From NCBI GenBank assembly GCA_046297455.1, contig JBKBIT010000017.1, positions 1 to 64,000 on the forward strand: 64,000 nt of DNA, given 5' to 3'. Positions 24,132 through 33,373 of the stretch are shown here, piece after piece. The position numbers were made by a program, and so were the translations under genes. This stretch comes from ZYF759 sp046297455. Its GTDB lineage: Bacteria; Pseudomonadota; Alphaproteobacteria; Rhizobiales; Rhizobiaceae. A model generated the notes under the pieces. That model had not been told where the DNA came from. It did no database searches and saw only the letters and a list, made by a program, of their open reading frames with translations. The first letter of the stretch is position 1, and each line of letters begins with the position of its first letter.

Positions 24132-25641
24132 GCGCCACCTCCATGTCATGCGCGCCGCCGAGCATCAGCCCAATCTCCTCGAGCGTCAGGCCACGCACAG
24201 GCCGCGGGTTGGACAGTCGGCCACCATTGAGCGCGGCGAAACTGTCCGCGATCTCCAGTATCTCGTCGAGGTCCTGGCTGATCAGGATGACCGCCGCGCC
24301 TTCCTCGGCGAGGTCGATCAGCGCCTGGCGGATGGCCGCTGCGGCAGAGGCATCAACACCCCATGTCGGTTGATTCACGATCAGCACGCCCGGGCGCTGC
24401 ATGATCTCACGGCCTATGACGAATTTCTGCAGATTGCCGCCCGAAAGCGCGCGCGCCGCGACATGTGCGCCGGGCGTGCGCACGTCGAAGCGCTGGATCA
24501 CACGATCGGCGAAGGCGCGTGCGCCCGTCCAGTCGACGAAACCGCCCTTGACGAGCTTTTCGCGCACTGCGCCGGTCAGTAGCGCATTCTCGGTCAGGCT
24601 CATGTCGGGGGCGGCGGCGTGGCCTAGCCGTTCCTCTGGTGCTGCAAGAAGGCCAAGCCTTCGACGTGCGATCGGCCCGAGATGGCCAATCGGTTTGCCC
24701 TCCAGAATCACCGAGTCTGGTGCCGAGCGTGCCTCACCTGAGAGTGCAGCCAGCAATTCGTCCTGTCCGTTGCCGGCCACCCCGCCAATGCCCAGGATTT
24801 CCCCCCGGCGCAGCGAGACTGACACATTCTTCAGCGAGGTGCCGAACAGGTTTTCCGACTTCAGCGACAGGTCACGCAGTTCCAGTGCGGTTTCGCCTTC
24901 GGGGGCGGTCGTGCGCGCCGGCTGCTGCAGCGTGGTGCCGACCATCATCTCGGCCAGTTCCCGCGCCGATTTCTCGCGCGGGTCGCAGGTGGCGACCACC
25001 TTGCCCAACCGTAGCACGGTTGCGTGCTCGCACAGGCTACGTATCTCCTCGAGCTTATGGGAGATGTAGAGGATCGAGGTGCCTTCGTCGCGAAGCTTGC
25101 GCAGCGTCTGGAAAAGGATCTCCACTTCCTGCGGCGTCAGCACCGAGGTCGGTTCGTCCATGATCAGCAGTTTTGGGTTCTGCAAGAGGCAGCGGATGAT
25201 CTCGACGCGCTGGCGCTCGCCGGCCGACAATTCACCCACCAGCCGCGTCGGGTCCAGCGGCAGGCCGTATTCGTGGCTCACGTCACGGATCATGCGCGCA
25301 AGCTCGCGCATGGGCGGCGGCGAATCCATCCCCAGCGCGATGTTTTCCGCAACGTCGAGCGCATCGAACAGGGAAAAATGCTGAAAAACCATGCCCACGC
25401 CAGCGGCACGCGCAGTAGCGGGATTGTCCGGTTCATAGAGCTTGCCGCGCAGCAACATCTCGCCGCTGTCCGGGCGCACGAGCCCGTAGATGATCTTTAC
25501 AAGCGTCGATTTGCCGGCACCGTTTTCGCCCAAAAGGGCGTGAACCTCGTTTTCGTTGAGGTCGAACGACACGTCCGAATTTGCAATGACGCCAGGATAA
25601 GCCTTGGTCAGCCCATTTAAACGCAACAATGGCTGACCCAT
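24118..25641 (-). CDS. BMP-type ABC transporter, duplicated ATPase (system 2)
   Basis: A 507-residue double ABC ATPase. Domain 1 has GENGAGKST, LSAGERQRVEIIRCL and LLIMDEPTSVLTPQE; domain 2 has LSGGNLQKFVIGREI and VNQPTWGVDASAA. It is first in the system 2 operon and downstream of the tRNA-Val gene on the same strand. The 240 bases before it show no convincing promoter and no copy of the TTGAC operator, so this operon may be outside the local regulon. Confidence 0.88.
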   Translation of the reverse strand: MGQPLLRLNGLTKAYPGVIANSDVSFDLNENEVHALLGENGAGKSTLVKIIYGLVRPDSGEMLLRGKLYEPDNPATARAAGVGMVFQHFSLFDALDVAENIALGMDSPPPMRELARMIRDVSHEYGLPLDPTRLVGELSAGERQRVEIIRCLLQNPKLLIMDEPTSVLTPQEVEILFQTLRKLRDEGTSILYISHKLEEIRSLCEHATVLRLGKVVATCDPREKSARELAEMMVGTTLQQPARTTAPEGETALELRDLSLKSENLFGTSLKNVSVSLRRGEILGIGGVAGNGQDELLAALSGEARSAPDSVILEGKPIGHLGPIARRRLGLLAAPEERLGHAAAPDMSLTENALLTGAVREKLVKGGFVDWTGARAFADRVIQRFDVRTPGAHVAARALSGGNLQKFVIGREIMQRPGVLIVNQPTWGVDASAAAAIRQALIDLAEEGAAVILISQDLDEILEIADSFAALNGGRLSNPRPVRGLTLEEIGLMLGGAHDMEVAHASS

Positions 25642-25883
25642 TCGGCACGCCCCCGTTTACCGTCTACGACTGGTCAACCGTTCCTCCACCGGTAGCCCAA
25701 GCGAATGCTAGAACAGCATTGAGGGACACGCCAGAGTTTCCGAAAGCCGGCAACAATTATCCCCACGTGGCGTGGTCGAGAAAAAGAACCCAACCTTGGC
25801 ACGGAGACCTCAGCACCCAGAATTGGGTATTGCCGTTTGGAAAGTGGCCAATGGGGTGAATTGCCAGCGGCTTGGGGAGAGTA

Positions 25884-25959
<76 letters not shown>

Positions 25960-26127
25960 CCAGAACCGGACTTCCGTTTAGGCGCCTGTTCGCAGCTCGG
26001 CAAGAAAAATCGCGCACATCAGCGCTCATCTCACCTCAGTCCAACCGTTGTCACCTCAAGATGAGGTATTTGGCGCTGGAACATATCGGGGGCTACGGGA
26101 GGGCAGTCTAGGAAGACCCTCGGAGAG

Positions 26128-26203
26128 TGGCACGCCCAACGGGACTCGAACCCGTGTTTCCGCCGTGAAAGGGCGGCGTCCTAGACCGCTAGACGATGGG
26201 CGC
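26128..26203 (-). tRNA. tRNA-Glu (anticodon TTC)
   Basis: A 76-base cloverleaf on the minus strand: acceptor GCGCCCA/TGGGCGT with a first G-U pair, anticodon arm CCGCC-CTTTCAC-GGCGG giving TTC, T-arm ACGGG/CCCGT and encoded CCA. Confidence 0.97.
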
Positions 26204-26214
26204 GTGCGAGCCGG

Positions 26215-26243
26215 ATTATAGTGACACCTGCGCCGGACGGCAA
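26215..26243 (-). promoter_or_regulatory. Promoter of tRNA-Glu
   Basis: On the minus strand TTGCCG (26243-26238) and a perfect TATAAT (26220-26215) are 17 bases apart, ending 11 bases before the tRNA. The -35 box lies in the loop side of the hairpin that follows the M15 peptidase gene. Confidence 0.7.
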
Positions 26244-26254
26244 GTCGTCCGGCA
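26232..26254. terminator. Hairpin downstream of the DUF882 gene
   Basis: GCCGGACG (26232-26239) pairs with CGTCCGGC (26246-26253) around a six-base loop. On the plus strand ATTTTTC follows shortly. On the minus strand, the direction of the DUF882 gene, no T-tract follows, so its role there is uncertain. Confidence 0.45.
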
Positions 26255-26277
26255 CACGATTTTTCAGTTTATGTGGA

Positions 26278-27360
26278 TCAATTCCGACGGCGGCAACGCC
26301 AGTTCCAGTCGCGCTCCGGACCAATGTCCACATGAACGGATTCGGTGTGACAATATGTGCCGACACCGCCACGTCCCGGCATGTTGCGGACAAATTCTGC
26401 GAGTTGCCCCTTGCTGACGCCGTCGATCTGGATGTCGGCTGCCGCGCAATACATGTGCAGCGAATTGCTGGCGCCCCGCGCGCGCCTGTTCTGCGGCGGA
26501 CTGCGGTAACCCGATGTCACAATCACCCGACGTCCGAAATGGCGCTCGATTTGATTGAGTTTGCGAACCAGCGCGGGTTGAAGGCAGTTCACGTCGACGC
26601 GGTCGGTTTGTGTCACGAGACCGTTGGGTGCCAGTCGTGCGAGACCAGGGGCCATGGATGCGACACGGTAGCTTCCAGGGACATCACCAGAGCGCCCATC
26701 ATCATCCATGCTGGCTCGGCGCTCGATCTGGAACAATTCGCCTTGACGAACCCCGGGTAGATCCTGCCCCCCCAAACCGATGGCCGGCCTGGTTGTCGCG
26801 CCGGCGCCAGGATTGATGGCCGTGGTCCGGCTGGCAGAAGCAAGGGCAACCGGACCAGGCGACTGAGAGGATGACACCGATCGCGTCGGGGCCTGGTTAT
26901 TGCCGAAGAACGAGGACAGGAAGCCACCGGACGCGCTGGCGGTCGTCGTTGAAGTTGTGCGTTGTGCGGGTTCAGCGGTTGTTGAAGTTTCGACCTGAGG
27001 CTCGTCAAACTCGGGATCAAGTTCCTGCGCAAGAACAGGTTCGTCCGATGTCGCCGGGATCACTGCTGCCGCAACCGGTTCGCGGCCGGGAGGAGATTGC
27101 GGCAGTTCGGTCATTGCATCCGGCAGAAGCGGGTCCGAATCATCGAATTCAAAGACACCTGCCGGTGATGCAGATGCAGCAGAATTTACGGTCGGCCTGG
27201 CAAAGTCACCAGCCCCGGCGGGGCCAGCCGCGCCCGGCGTGAAGCCAAAAATCGAATCGCCATCAGAAGTGGAGGCACAGGAAGCCAGCAGCAGGCTCAA
27301 CAGAGCGGTTGTCACAACGATCGTCCGGACGCCGTTCCGGCGCGAACCCTCTCCTGACAA
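26278..27360 (-). CDS. Lipoprotein with C-terminal peptidase M15 (DUF882/YcbK) domain
   Basis: The C-terminal 110 residues form a peptidase M15_3 domain with TSGYRSPPQN, SLHMYCAAADI and VGTYCHTESVHVDIG; the histidines and aspartate are the zinc ligands of this D,D-carboxypeptidase-like family. The N-terminus has a lipoprotein signal (VVTTALLSLLLASC), then a long low-complexity Ala/Pro/Ser/Thr linker of about 200 residues. The start is unclear: a TTG at 27360 gives a compact arginine-rich signal peptide, while the frame stays open to 27474. The protein probably acts on peptidoglycan or its cross-links in the periplasm. Confidence 0.8.
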   Translation of the reverse strand: MSGEGSRRNGVRTIVVTTALLSLLLASCASTSDGDSIFGFTPGAAGPAGAGDFARPTVNSAASASPAGVFEFDDSDPLLPDAMTELPQSPPGREPVAAAVIPATSDEPVLAQELDPEFDEPQVETSTTAEPAQRTTSTTTASASGGFLSSFFGNNQAPTRSVSSSQSPGPVALASASRTTAINPGAGATTRPAIGLGGQDLPGVRQGELFQIERRASMDDDGRSGDVPGSYRVASMAPGLARLAPNGLVTQTDRVDVNCLQPALVRKLNQIERHFGRRVIVTSGYRSPPQNRRARGASNSLHMYCAAADIQIDGVSKGQLAEFVRNMPGRGGVGTYCHTESVHVDIGPERDWNWRCRRRN

Positions 27361-27483
27361 AGCGTGTCCCCTTCGGCTGTTCCAATGTCGTCCGGAGAAG
27401 CTCGCGCAATCCGGATCAGATATGGTCCCCCAACCCACGGAAAGACACCTAAACAAACTTTCCATGAACCGCAACAGACGAGC

Positions 27484-27520
27484 TAAAAACCAAATGAGGC
27501 GACTTCATGTTGACGCCTCA
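27484..27520 (-). terminator. Terminator of the PHA synthase gene
   Basis: On the minus strand TGAGGCG (27520-27514) pairs with CGCCTCA (27501-27495), followed by TTTGGTTTTTAG. It lies 14 bases after the phaC stop. Confidence 0.75.
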
Positions 27521-27533
27521 ATGTTGCCGATAA

Positions 27534-29384
27534 TCAGACGCGAACGCGAACATATTCGCCCGGAGCATCGCATAGCACTGGGGTGCTTGCGCCGACCTTG
27601 CGCGCGGCGACACGGCGATTGTCCTGGCGTTCGATCCAGTGTTGCCAATGCGGCCACCATGAGCCCGGGTTCTCCTTGGCCCTGGCAACCCAGTCTTCGA
27701 ACTCGCCTTCGGGTTTGCCATCTGTCCAGTACTGGTACTTGCCGGATGCAGGAGGATTGACCACGCCGGCGATATGGCCCGACCCGGCCATCACAAACTC
27801 GACATCGCCGCCGAAGAAGTGACAGCCGAGAAACGCCGAGCGCGCGGGGGCAATGTGATCTTCGCGTGAAGCCAGATTGTAGATGGGAACCTTCACGTCG
27901 TTGAGGCTTAGCCGCTTGCCGGCTATCTCCATCGTGCCCGCTGAGAGCGTGTTATCCAGGTAGCAATTGCGCAGATAGAAGGAATGGTTTGCAGCCGACA
28001 TGCGGGTTGAATCAGAATTCCAATAAAGGAGATCGAAGGGCAGGGGGTCGCGACCACGCACATAGTTGTTCACCATGTAGGGCCATATCAGGTCACCGGC
28101 GCGCAGCATGTTGAAGGCCGTGGCCATCTTGTTGCCGTCGAGATAGCCGCGTTCCTTCATCGCTTGTTCGAGTGCGGCAATCTGGTCCTCGTCGACAAAA
28201 ACCTTCAAGTCGCCTGCATGCGTGAAGTCGACCTGCGTCGTAAAAAAGGTGGCCGACGCTATCCTGTCGTCGCCTTCCTGCGCCAGCAGCGCCATCGCCG
28301 CGGCCAACAGCGTGCCCCCGACACAATAGCCGATCATGTTGACACGGTCTTCGCCGCACGCCTGTTCGACGGTGTCGAGACCAAACTGAATTCCGTCCCG
28401 GATATAGGCTTCCCAGTCTTTTTGTCCGTGGCGCTCGTCGGGATTGACCCAGGAGATCACGAAAACGGTCTGGCCTTGCTCGACGGCCCAGCGAATGAAG
28501 GATTTCTGTTCGTTGAGATCGAGTATGTAAAACTTGTTGATCCAGGGCGGACAGATCAACAATGGCCGCTTCAGCACCTTCTCCGTGGTCGGCTCATACT
28601 GGATGATTTCGGCCAACTCGCTGCGCGCGATGACCTTGCCGGGTGTCGTTGCGATGTTCTTGCCAACCTCGAACCGCGATAGATCCGACTGCCGCAGCTT
28701 CAATTCGCCCTTGCCGGCTGAAATATCCTCGGCAAGCATGCGCATGCCGCGCACCAAGTTCTCGCCATTGCTGGCTACCGTCTCGCGAAACAGCTCGGGA
28801 TTGGTGAGCAGGAAATTCGATGGCGAGATCGCCTCGGTGACCTGCTTGACGTAAAAGCGCGCCTTGTGTCTCGTGTGATCGTCGAGACCTTCGGCATGTT
28901 CGACGAGGTCACCCGCCCATTTCGAAGTCACCTCATATGTCTGGCGCAAGAAGTCGAAGAAGGCGTTGCGGCTCCATTCGGGATCCTGAAACCGCTTGTC
29001 TGGCTTGCTCTTCTGCTCCTCTTGCGAATCGGCATCGCCGCCAGCGCGCTTCACCGCGCGCGACCAGATATCCATGTATCCTGCAAACAGCCGCGTTTGC
29101 GCTTCCAAGGCGCGTGCCGGATCCGACAGCCAGTACTCGGTCAGTTTGGAAAAGGTCTTGACCATGTCCGTGACAGGTTCAGCAACCGTGTCGCGAACCT
29201 CGCCCTTCTCGCGTGGGCCTGCCCAAGCGGCGGCAGCCTTGCCTGCCTCCTCCACCATACGCGCCAGGTTCAGTGCGAAGCGTTCGGGGTCCTTGACGAT
29301 ATACTCCTCGACCGGGTTGCGCTCGCCATCGGTCGCAGCGTCGGCGCGCTCGTCGATGTTCGTGCGGTCTCCGGTCCTCGGCAT
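27534..29384 (-). CDS. phaC: Class I poly(3-hydroxyalkanoate) synthase
   Basis: A 616-residue PhaC. The lipase-like box GYCVGGTLLAA holds the catalytic cysteine, and the later blocks WNSDSTRMSAANHSFYLRN and GSGHIAGVVNPP contain the catalytic Asp and His regions. It polymerises 3-hydroxyacyl-CoA to storage polyester on granules. The ATG at 29384 has GGAGGAG nine bases upstream; an in-frame TTG six codons earlier overlaps this site. It stands alone and is divergent from a small lipoprotein gene. Confidence 0.95.
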   Translation of the reverse strand: MPRTGDRTNIDERADAATDGERNPVEEYIVKDPERFALNLARMVEEAGKAAAAWAGPREKGEVRDTVAEPVTDMVKTFSKLTEYWLSDPARALEAQTRLFAGYMDIWSRAVKRAGGDADSQEEQKSKPDKRFQDPEWSRNAFFDFLRQTYEVTSKWAGDLVEHAEGLDDHTRHKARFYVKQVTEAISPSNFLLTNPELFRETVASNGENLVRGMRMLAEDISAGKGELKLRQSDLSRFEVGKNIATTPGKVIARSELAEIIQYEPTTEKVLKRPLLICPPWINKFYILDLNEQKSFIRWAVEQGQTVFVISWVNPDERHGQKDWEAYIRDGIQFGLDTVEQACGEDRVNMIGYCVGGTLLAAAMALLAQEGDDRIASATFFTTQVDFTHAGDLKVFVDEDQIAALEQAMKERGYLDGNKMATAFNMLRAGDLIWPYMVNNYVRGRDPLPFDLLYWNSDSTRMSAANHSFYLRNCYLDNTLSAGTMEIAGKRLSLNDVKVPIYNLASREDHIAPARSAFLGCHFFGGDVEFVMAGSGHIAGVVNPPASGKYQYWTDGKPEGEFEDWVARAKENPGSWWPHWQHWIERQDNRRVAARKVGASTPVLCDAPGEYVRVRV

Positions 29385-29491
29385 CGTGTTGCTCTCCTCC
29401 AACGCGGGCGACTTGTTGACACATTATCATGGCACCTTCATTGCAGTTGAACCAGACAAAGCGCTCAAGCGCCGCGCAAAAAAGAAAATCG

Positions 29492-29968
29492 ATGCTCTTT
29501 CCCGTCTCGCACGGCTATCTGCTCTCGACCGCCTTGCTGCTTGGAGTGTCGTTTTCGATACTCGGGTGCACAACGATGCGGCTTGAAGACACGTTGCCGG
29601 CGTCATCTGCAGTTCCGCCGCCGATCTCGGCTGAAGTGGCATCAAGTGTCTCGGGCACGGGAGAAGCAGGGGAAGCAGCTTTGGACGCGCCACCCGCAGA
29701 AATCGTCGCGCAGCCGACTCCGGGCCAGACTGGCACAGTTCCAGCGACGTCTGGCAGCTTTCCCAATCTCAACCTGCGTCCTCAGCCTGCAAACAGCCAG
29801 ATGAGCGCAGCGCAGCGCGAGCAGCGAACGGAAGAACTGCGTGCAGCCCAGCAAAGGGTACAGACGACGGGAGGCGGAAATACCACTTCCGCGTTGACCG
29901 CCGAGCAGATGCGCCGCCTGGCGCGCGAACGTGAAGAACAGACTTTGCGCCGCATCGAAGGCCGGTAG
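29492..29968 (+). CDS. Small proline/alanine-rich lipoprotein, function unknown
   Basis: About 158 residues with a lipoprotein signal (LLSTALLLGVSFSILGC) and then a disordered Pro/Ala/Ser/Thr region and a charged, probably helical tail (REQRTEELRAAQQRV, RRLAREREEQTLRR). The ATG at 29492 is preferred because it puts the signal sequence near the N-terminus; an ATG at 29429 would add 21 polar residues. I do not recognise a family. Confidence 0.7.
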   Translation: MLFPVSHGYLLSTALLLGVSFSILGCTTMRLEDTLPASSAVPPPISAEVASSVSGTGEAGEAALDAPPAEIVAQPTPGQTGTVPATSGSFPNLNLRPQPANSQMSAAQREQRTEELRAAQQRVQTTGGGNTTSALTAEQMRRLAREREEQTLRRIEGR

Positions 29969-30050
29969 ACCTATCGACCACTTCAGCGAATGAGTGTATA
30001 GCGCGAGCGCGCCACCGGCTGAAGGTGGGCGTCGTGTCGGGAACAGCGCC

Positions 30051-31268
30051 ATGGAAGAGTTTCATAAGGTTCGCAGGCTTCCGCCTTACGTTTTCGAGCA
30101 GGTCAACCGGCTGAAGGCTGCTGCCCGTGCGGAAGGTGCCGACATCATCGATCTTGGAATGGGAAATCCAGACCTCCCGACGCCTCAGGCTATCGTCGAC
30201 AAGTTGGTTGATGTGGTTCGGGATCCTCGCACGCACCGCTACTCTTCCTCTCGCGGTATTCCGGGCCTACGCCGTGCTCAGGCCAGGTATTACGAACGCC
30301 GATTTGGCGTGAAGCTTGATCCTGATCGTCAGATCGTGGCAACGCTTGGCTCAAAGGAAGGCTTCGCCAACATGGCTCAGGCCATTACGGCGCCGGGCGA
30401 CGTCATTCTCTGTCCCAATCCAACCTACCCGATCCACGCCTTCGGCTTCATCATGTCCGGTGGCGTGATCCGCTCCATGCAGGTTGAACCAGACGACGGC
30501 TTCATACCGGCGTTGGAGCGCGCTGTGCGGCATTCGATCCCGAAGCCGCTGGCATTGATTTTGAATTACCCCTCCAATCCAACAGCCTACGTCGCTTCGT
30601 TGGATTTCTATAAGGACGTGGTGGCATACGCGCGGCGCAACGACATCATTATCCTGTCTGACCTCGCCTACGCCGAAATCTACTTTGGCAGCGAGCCGCC
30701 GCCTTCCATTCTTGAGGTGCCTGGCGCAATCGATGTGGCGGTGGAATTCACTTCCATGTCCAAGACATTTTCCATGCCTGGCTGGCGCATGGGTTTTGCC
30801 GTTGGCAATGAGCGCCTGATTTCGGCCCTTGCACGGGTCAAGTCCTATCTGGATTATGGAGCCTTCACGCCGATTCAGGTGGCCGCGACTGCCGCTCTTA
30901 ATGGGGATGGTTCCGACATTGCCGAAGTGCGCGCCGTCTATCATCGGCGTCGCGATGTGCTGGTCGATTCCTTCGGTCGTGCGGGCTGGGATATTCCACC
31001 GCCAGCCGCCACCATGTTTGCCTGGGCGCCGATTCCAGAGCCATTCCGCAACATCGGCTCGCTGGAATTCTCGAAACTGCTGGTGGAGAAAGCTCACGTG
31101 GCGGTTGCGCCCGGGGTAGGATTCGGTGAACACGGCGACGACTATGTGCGCGTGGCGCTGGTCGAGAACGAACACCGCATTCGACAGGCCGCACGCAACA
31201 TCAAGCGGTTTTTGGCCGAAAGCCAAGCGAAGCCCGACAATGTCGTGGCGCTCGCGGCACGACGCTGA
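30051..31268 (+). CDS. Class I PLP aminotransferase (AlaC / LL-DAP aminotransferase-like)
   Basis: A 405-residue fold-type I aminotransferase with DLGMGNPDLPTP near the N-terminus, NYPSNPTA, SDLAYAEIYF and the PLP lysine in SMSKTFSMPGWRMG. Close relatives are alanine or broad-specificity aminotransferases, often labelled LL-diaminopimelate aminotransferase by homology. The ATG at 30051 (MEEFHKVRRLPPY) matches the family start; the frame is open to 29994. It precedes homoserine dehydrogenase by 36 bases, and the pair probably forms one unit in amino acid biosynthesis. Confidence 0.87.
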   Translation: MEEFHKVRRLPPYVFEQVNRLKAAARAEGADIIDLGMGNPDLPTPQAIVDKLVDVVRDPRTHRYSSSRGIPGLRRAQARYYERRFGVKLDPDRQIVATLGSKEGFANMAQAITAPGDVILCPNPTYPIHAFGFIMSGGVIRSMQVEPDDGFIPALERAVRHSIPKPLALILNYPSNPTAYVASLDFYKDVVAYARRNDIIILSDLAYAEIYFGSEPPPSILEVPGAIDVAVEFTSMSKTFSMPGWRMGFAVGNERLISALARVKSYLDYGAFTPIQVAATAALNGDGSDIAEVRAVYHRRRDVLVDSFGRAGWDIPPPAATMFAWAPIPEPFRNIGSLEFSKLLVEKAHVAVAPGVGFGEHGDDYVRVALVENEHRIRQAARNIKRFLAESQAKPDNVVALAARR

Positions 31269-31304
31269 ACAGCCGCGGGGGCAAGACAGGGAGCATTCCG
31301 GAGC

Positions 31305-32618
31305 ATGAGTGAAGCGTTGCGCGTGGGCGTGGCTGGCCTTGGTACGGTAGGAGCGTCTGTGGTCCGGATACTGGCGCAAAAGGCGGACGAACTGACCCGG
31401 CAATGCGGGCGCCCCATCGTCGTCACGGCTGTGAGCGCACGAGACAGGACGCGCGACCGCGGCGTTGATCTTGCTGGCGCCGAGTGGTTCGACGACGCGT
31501 CTGAAATGGCCGAGAAGGCCGATATCGACGTGGTGGTCGAGCTTATTGGCGGGGAAAACGGTCCGGCCATGAGTTGCGTGAAGGCCGGATTGAAGGCCGG
31601 ACGGCACGTCGTGACGGCGAACAAGGCCCTGTTGGCGCGCCACGGGCTCGCCTTGGCGGAGATGGCCGAAAAGAAGGGGGTGCTCCTGAATTACGAAGCT
31701 GCCGTCGCCGGCGGCATACCCGTAATCAAGACGATGCGCGAGGCACTGGCGGCCAACACGATCAGCCGCGTGTTCGGGATTCTCAATGGCACTTGCAACT
31801 ACATCCTTACGCGGATGGAAGCCGAGAAACTGAGTTTTGAAGAGTGTCTGTCTGATGCGCAGCGTTTGGGCTATGCGGAAGCGGATCCGACTTTCGATAT
31901 CGAAGGCCATGACACAGCGCACAAGCTCGCGATCCTGACGAGTCTTGCCTTCGGCACGAAGATAGCGCCGGACGACATCTATCTTGAGGGCATTTCCAAC
32001 ATTACCCAAGCCGATATCCAGGCAGCTGGTGAACTCGGATACCGCATCAAGCTGCTCGGCGTTGCCCTGCGCACCGAAAGCGGCATCGAGCAACGGGTTC
32101 ACCCCACCATGGTGCCGACTGCCTCGGTCATCGCCCAGGTGCATGGTGTAACGAACGCGGTTGCGATCGAAACGGATACGCTTGGCGAATTGCTTCTGTC
32201 AGGCCCCGGTGCAGGGGGGGCGGCCACCGCCTCTTCGGTCATTGGCGATCTTGCAGACATTGCCAAGAGCAGGCCCGGTTTTCAGCACGGCCCGGTATTT
32301 GGTCGACCGGCCAGGGAACTCCTGCCTTACAAGCGAGCGCGGATGCGTGCGCATGAAGGGGGGTATTTCATCAGGCTTACCGTACGCGATCGCACAGGCG
32401 TTTTCGCTGCCATTGCCCGTCGCATGGCAGAGAACAACATCTCGCTGGAATCGATCGTTCAGCACGCCAACGGCCAGAACTCGCCCGACGTTAAAACGGT
32501 GATCCTTGTCACCCACGAGACCATGGAAGCCTCCGTGCGCAAGGCTGTCGAGAAGATCACCGGCGACGGGCATCTCGTCGACAAGCCGCAGGTAATCCGT
32601 ATCGAGCGCGCCGCCTGA
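31305..32618 (+). CDS. hom: Homoserine dehydrogenase
   Basis: A 437-residue enzyme with the NAD(P) motif GLGTVG at the N-terminus, the catalytic domain with GILNGTCNYILTRM and YAEADPTFDIEG, and a C-terminal ACT domain (FIRLTVRDRTGVFAAIA) for threonine feedback control. It reduces aspartate semialdehyde to homoserine, the branch to threonine and methionine. It follows the aminotransferase gene and ends 12 bases from the opposing nuclease gene. Confidence 0.95.
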   Translation: MSEALRVGVAGLGTVGASVVRILAQKADELTRQCGRPIVVTAVSARDRTRDRGVDLAGAEWFDDASEMAEKADIDVVVELIGGENGPAMSCVKAGLKAGRHVVTANKALLARHGLALAEMAEKKGVLLNYEAAVAGGIPVIKTMREALAANTISRVFGILNGTCNYILTRMEAEKLSFEECLSDAQRLGYAEADPTFDIEGHDTAHKLAILTSLAFGTKIAPDDIYLEGISNITQADIQAAGELGYRIKLLGVALRTESGIEQRVHPTMVPTASVIAQVHGVTNAVAIETDTLGELLLSGPGAGGAATASSVIGDLADIAKSRPGFQHGPVFGRPARELLPYKRARMRAHEGGYFIRLTVRDRTGVFAAIARRMAENNISLESIVQHANGQNSPDVKTVILVTHETMEASVRKAVEKITGDGHLVDKPQVIRIERAA

Positions 32619-32630
32619 CGGCATTGCTCG

Positions 32631-33119
32631 TCAGCCGCACCAGAATTCGGAGCGGCCGCGCCAGGGTCTTGCCAGGCCTTCCTCGATGAGGATGTCGCCG
32701 AGAGATTGCCCATTGCGATGGACCGTGCGCAAAAGCCGTCCGTAGACGTCCCGGTCCCTGGTTCCTTGTCGGCGCAACTCGAAGGCTCCATCGTTGAGAA
32801 GGGCCTGCAACCGGCGCGTCGAGCTGGCAGCAAGTTCAGCCTCTCGAGCGCACTCCGCGCCTCTGACCTCGGGCGCGTCGATGTCGGCTATGCGCACGCG
32901 TTCCCCGTTAAACCAGAATGTATCGCCATCGACCACGCAATTCACCCTGCGACCGGAGCCGCAGATCGGAAAATCGCGTGCTGGCGCGTAGGCGACGAGA
33001 TGGCTGTCGGATTGGGGTAGCCCTATACGTTCCGATTGCGGTTGCCATGAGTAGGCCAGCCCCAGCCCCAGAACGGTTGCGGCAGCAACGGCACCAAAAT
33101 CACGGGCGAACTGCTTCAT
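32631..33119 (-). CDS. Membrane-anchored thermonuclease-family (SNase-like) protein
   Basis: A 162-residue protein with one N-terminal hydrophobic segment (AVAAATVLGLGLAYSW) followed by a staphylococcal nuclease fold: VVDGDTFWFNGERVRIADIDAPE and RDVYGRLLRTV. The Asp/Glu and Arg positions of the active site are present, so nuclease activity is plausible in the periplasm. The ATG at 33119 is preferred; the frame is open to a TTG at 33209 that would add a very basic tail. Confidence 0.82.
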   Translation of the reverse strand: MKQFARDFGAVAAATVLGLGLAYSWQPQSERIGLPQSDSHLVAYAPARDFPICGSGRRVNCVVDGDTFWFNGERVRIADIDAPEVRGAECAREAELAASSTRRLQALLNDGAFELRRQGTRDRDVYGRLLRTVHRNGQSLGDILIEEGLARPWRGRSEFWCG

Positions 33120-33373
33120 CCCGTAGAATACGCCGAAGGCTTTGCGGCCTCGCTTTCTGTTTTGCCTGCTGCGGGTGGTTTTGCTTCCTGCCCTGCCGAA
33201 TCTCGCCAAAACCCGCCTCCGAATCGTCTCCAGCGGTTTCTAGCCTGGGTCGAATTGCCGAGGGGTTAAGGCAATGTCTTCAACGGGACGTGATCGGTAC
33301 AGGCTCTTTCCGAGGAACCAGATCGACACAGATGAATTGGCGACATGACGTTTCGTCTCAAAAGGAGAAGTTG

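Noticed and set aside
25629..25859. 76-codon plus-strand frame antisense to the leader of the system 2 transporter operon
   Set aside because: No ribosome site, no family resemblance and atypical composition (WSTVPPP, WSRKRTQPWHG).
30351..32144. 597-codon minus-strand frame
   Set aside because: It is antisense to the aminotransferase and homoserine dehydrogenase, both of which have clear motifs; the frame is a high-GC shadow rich in His and Arg.
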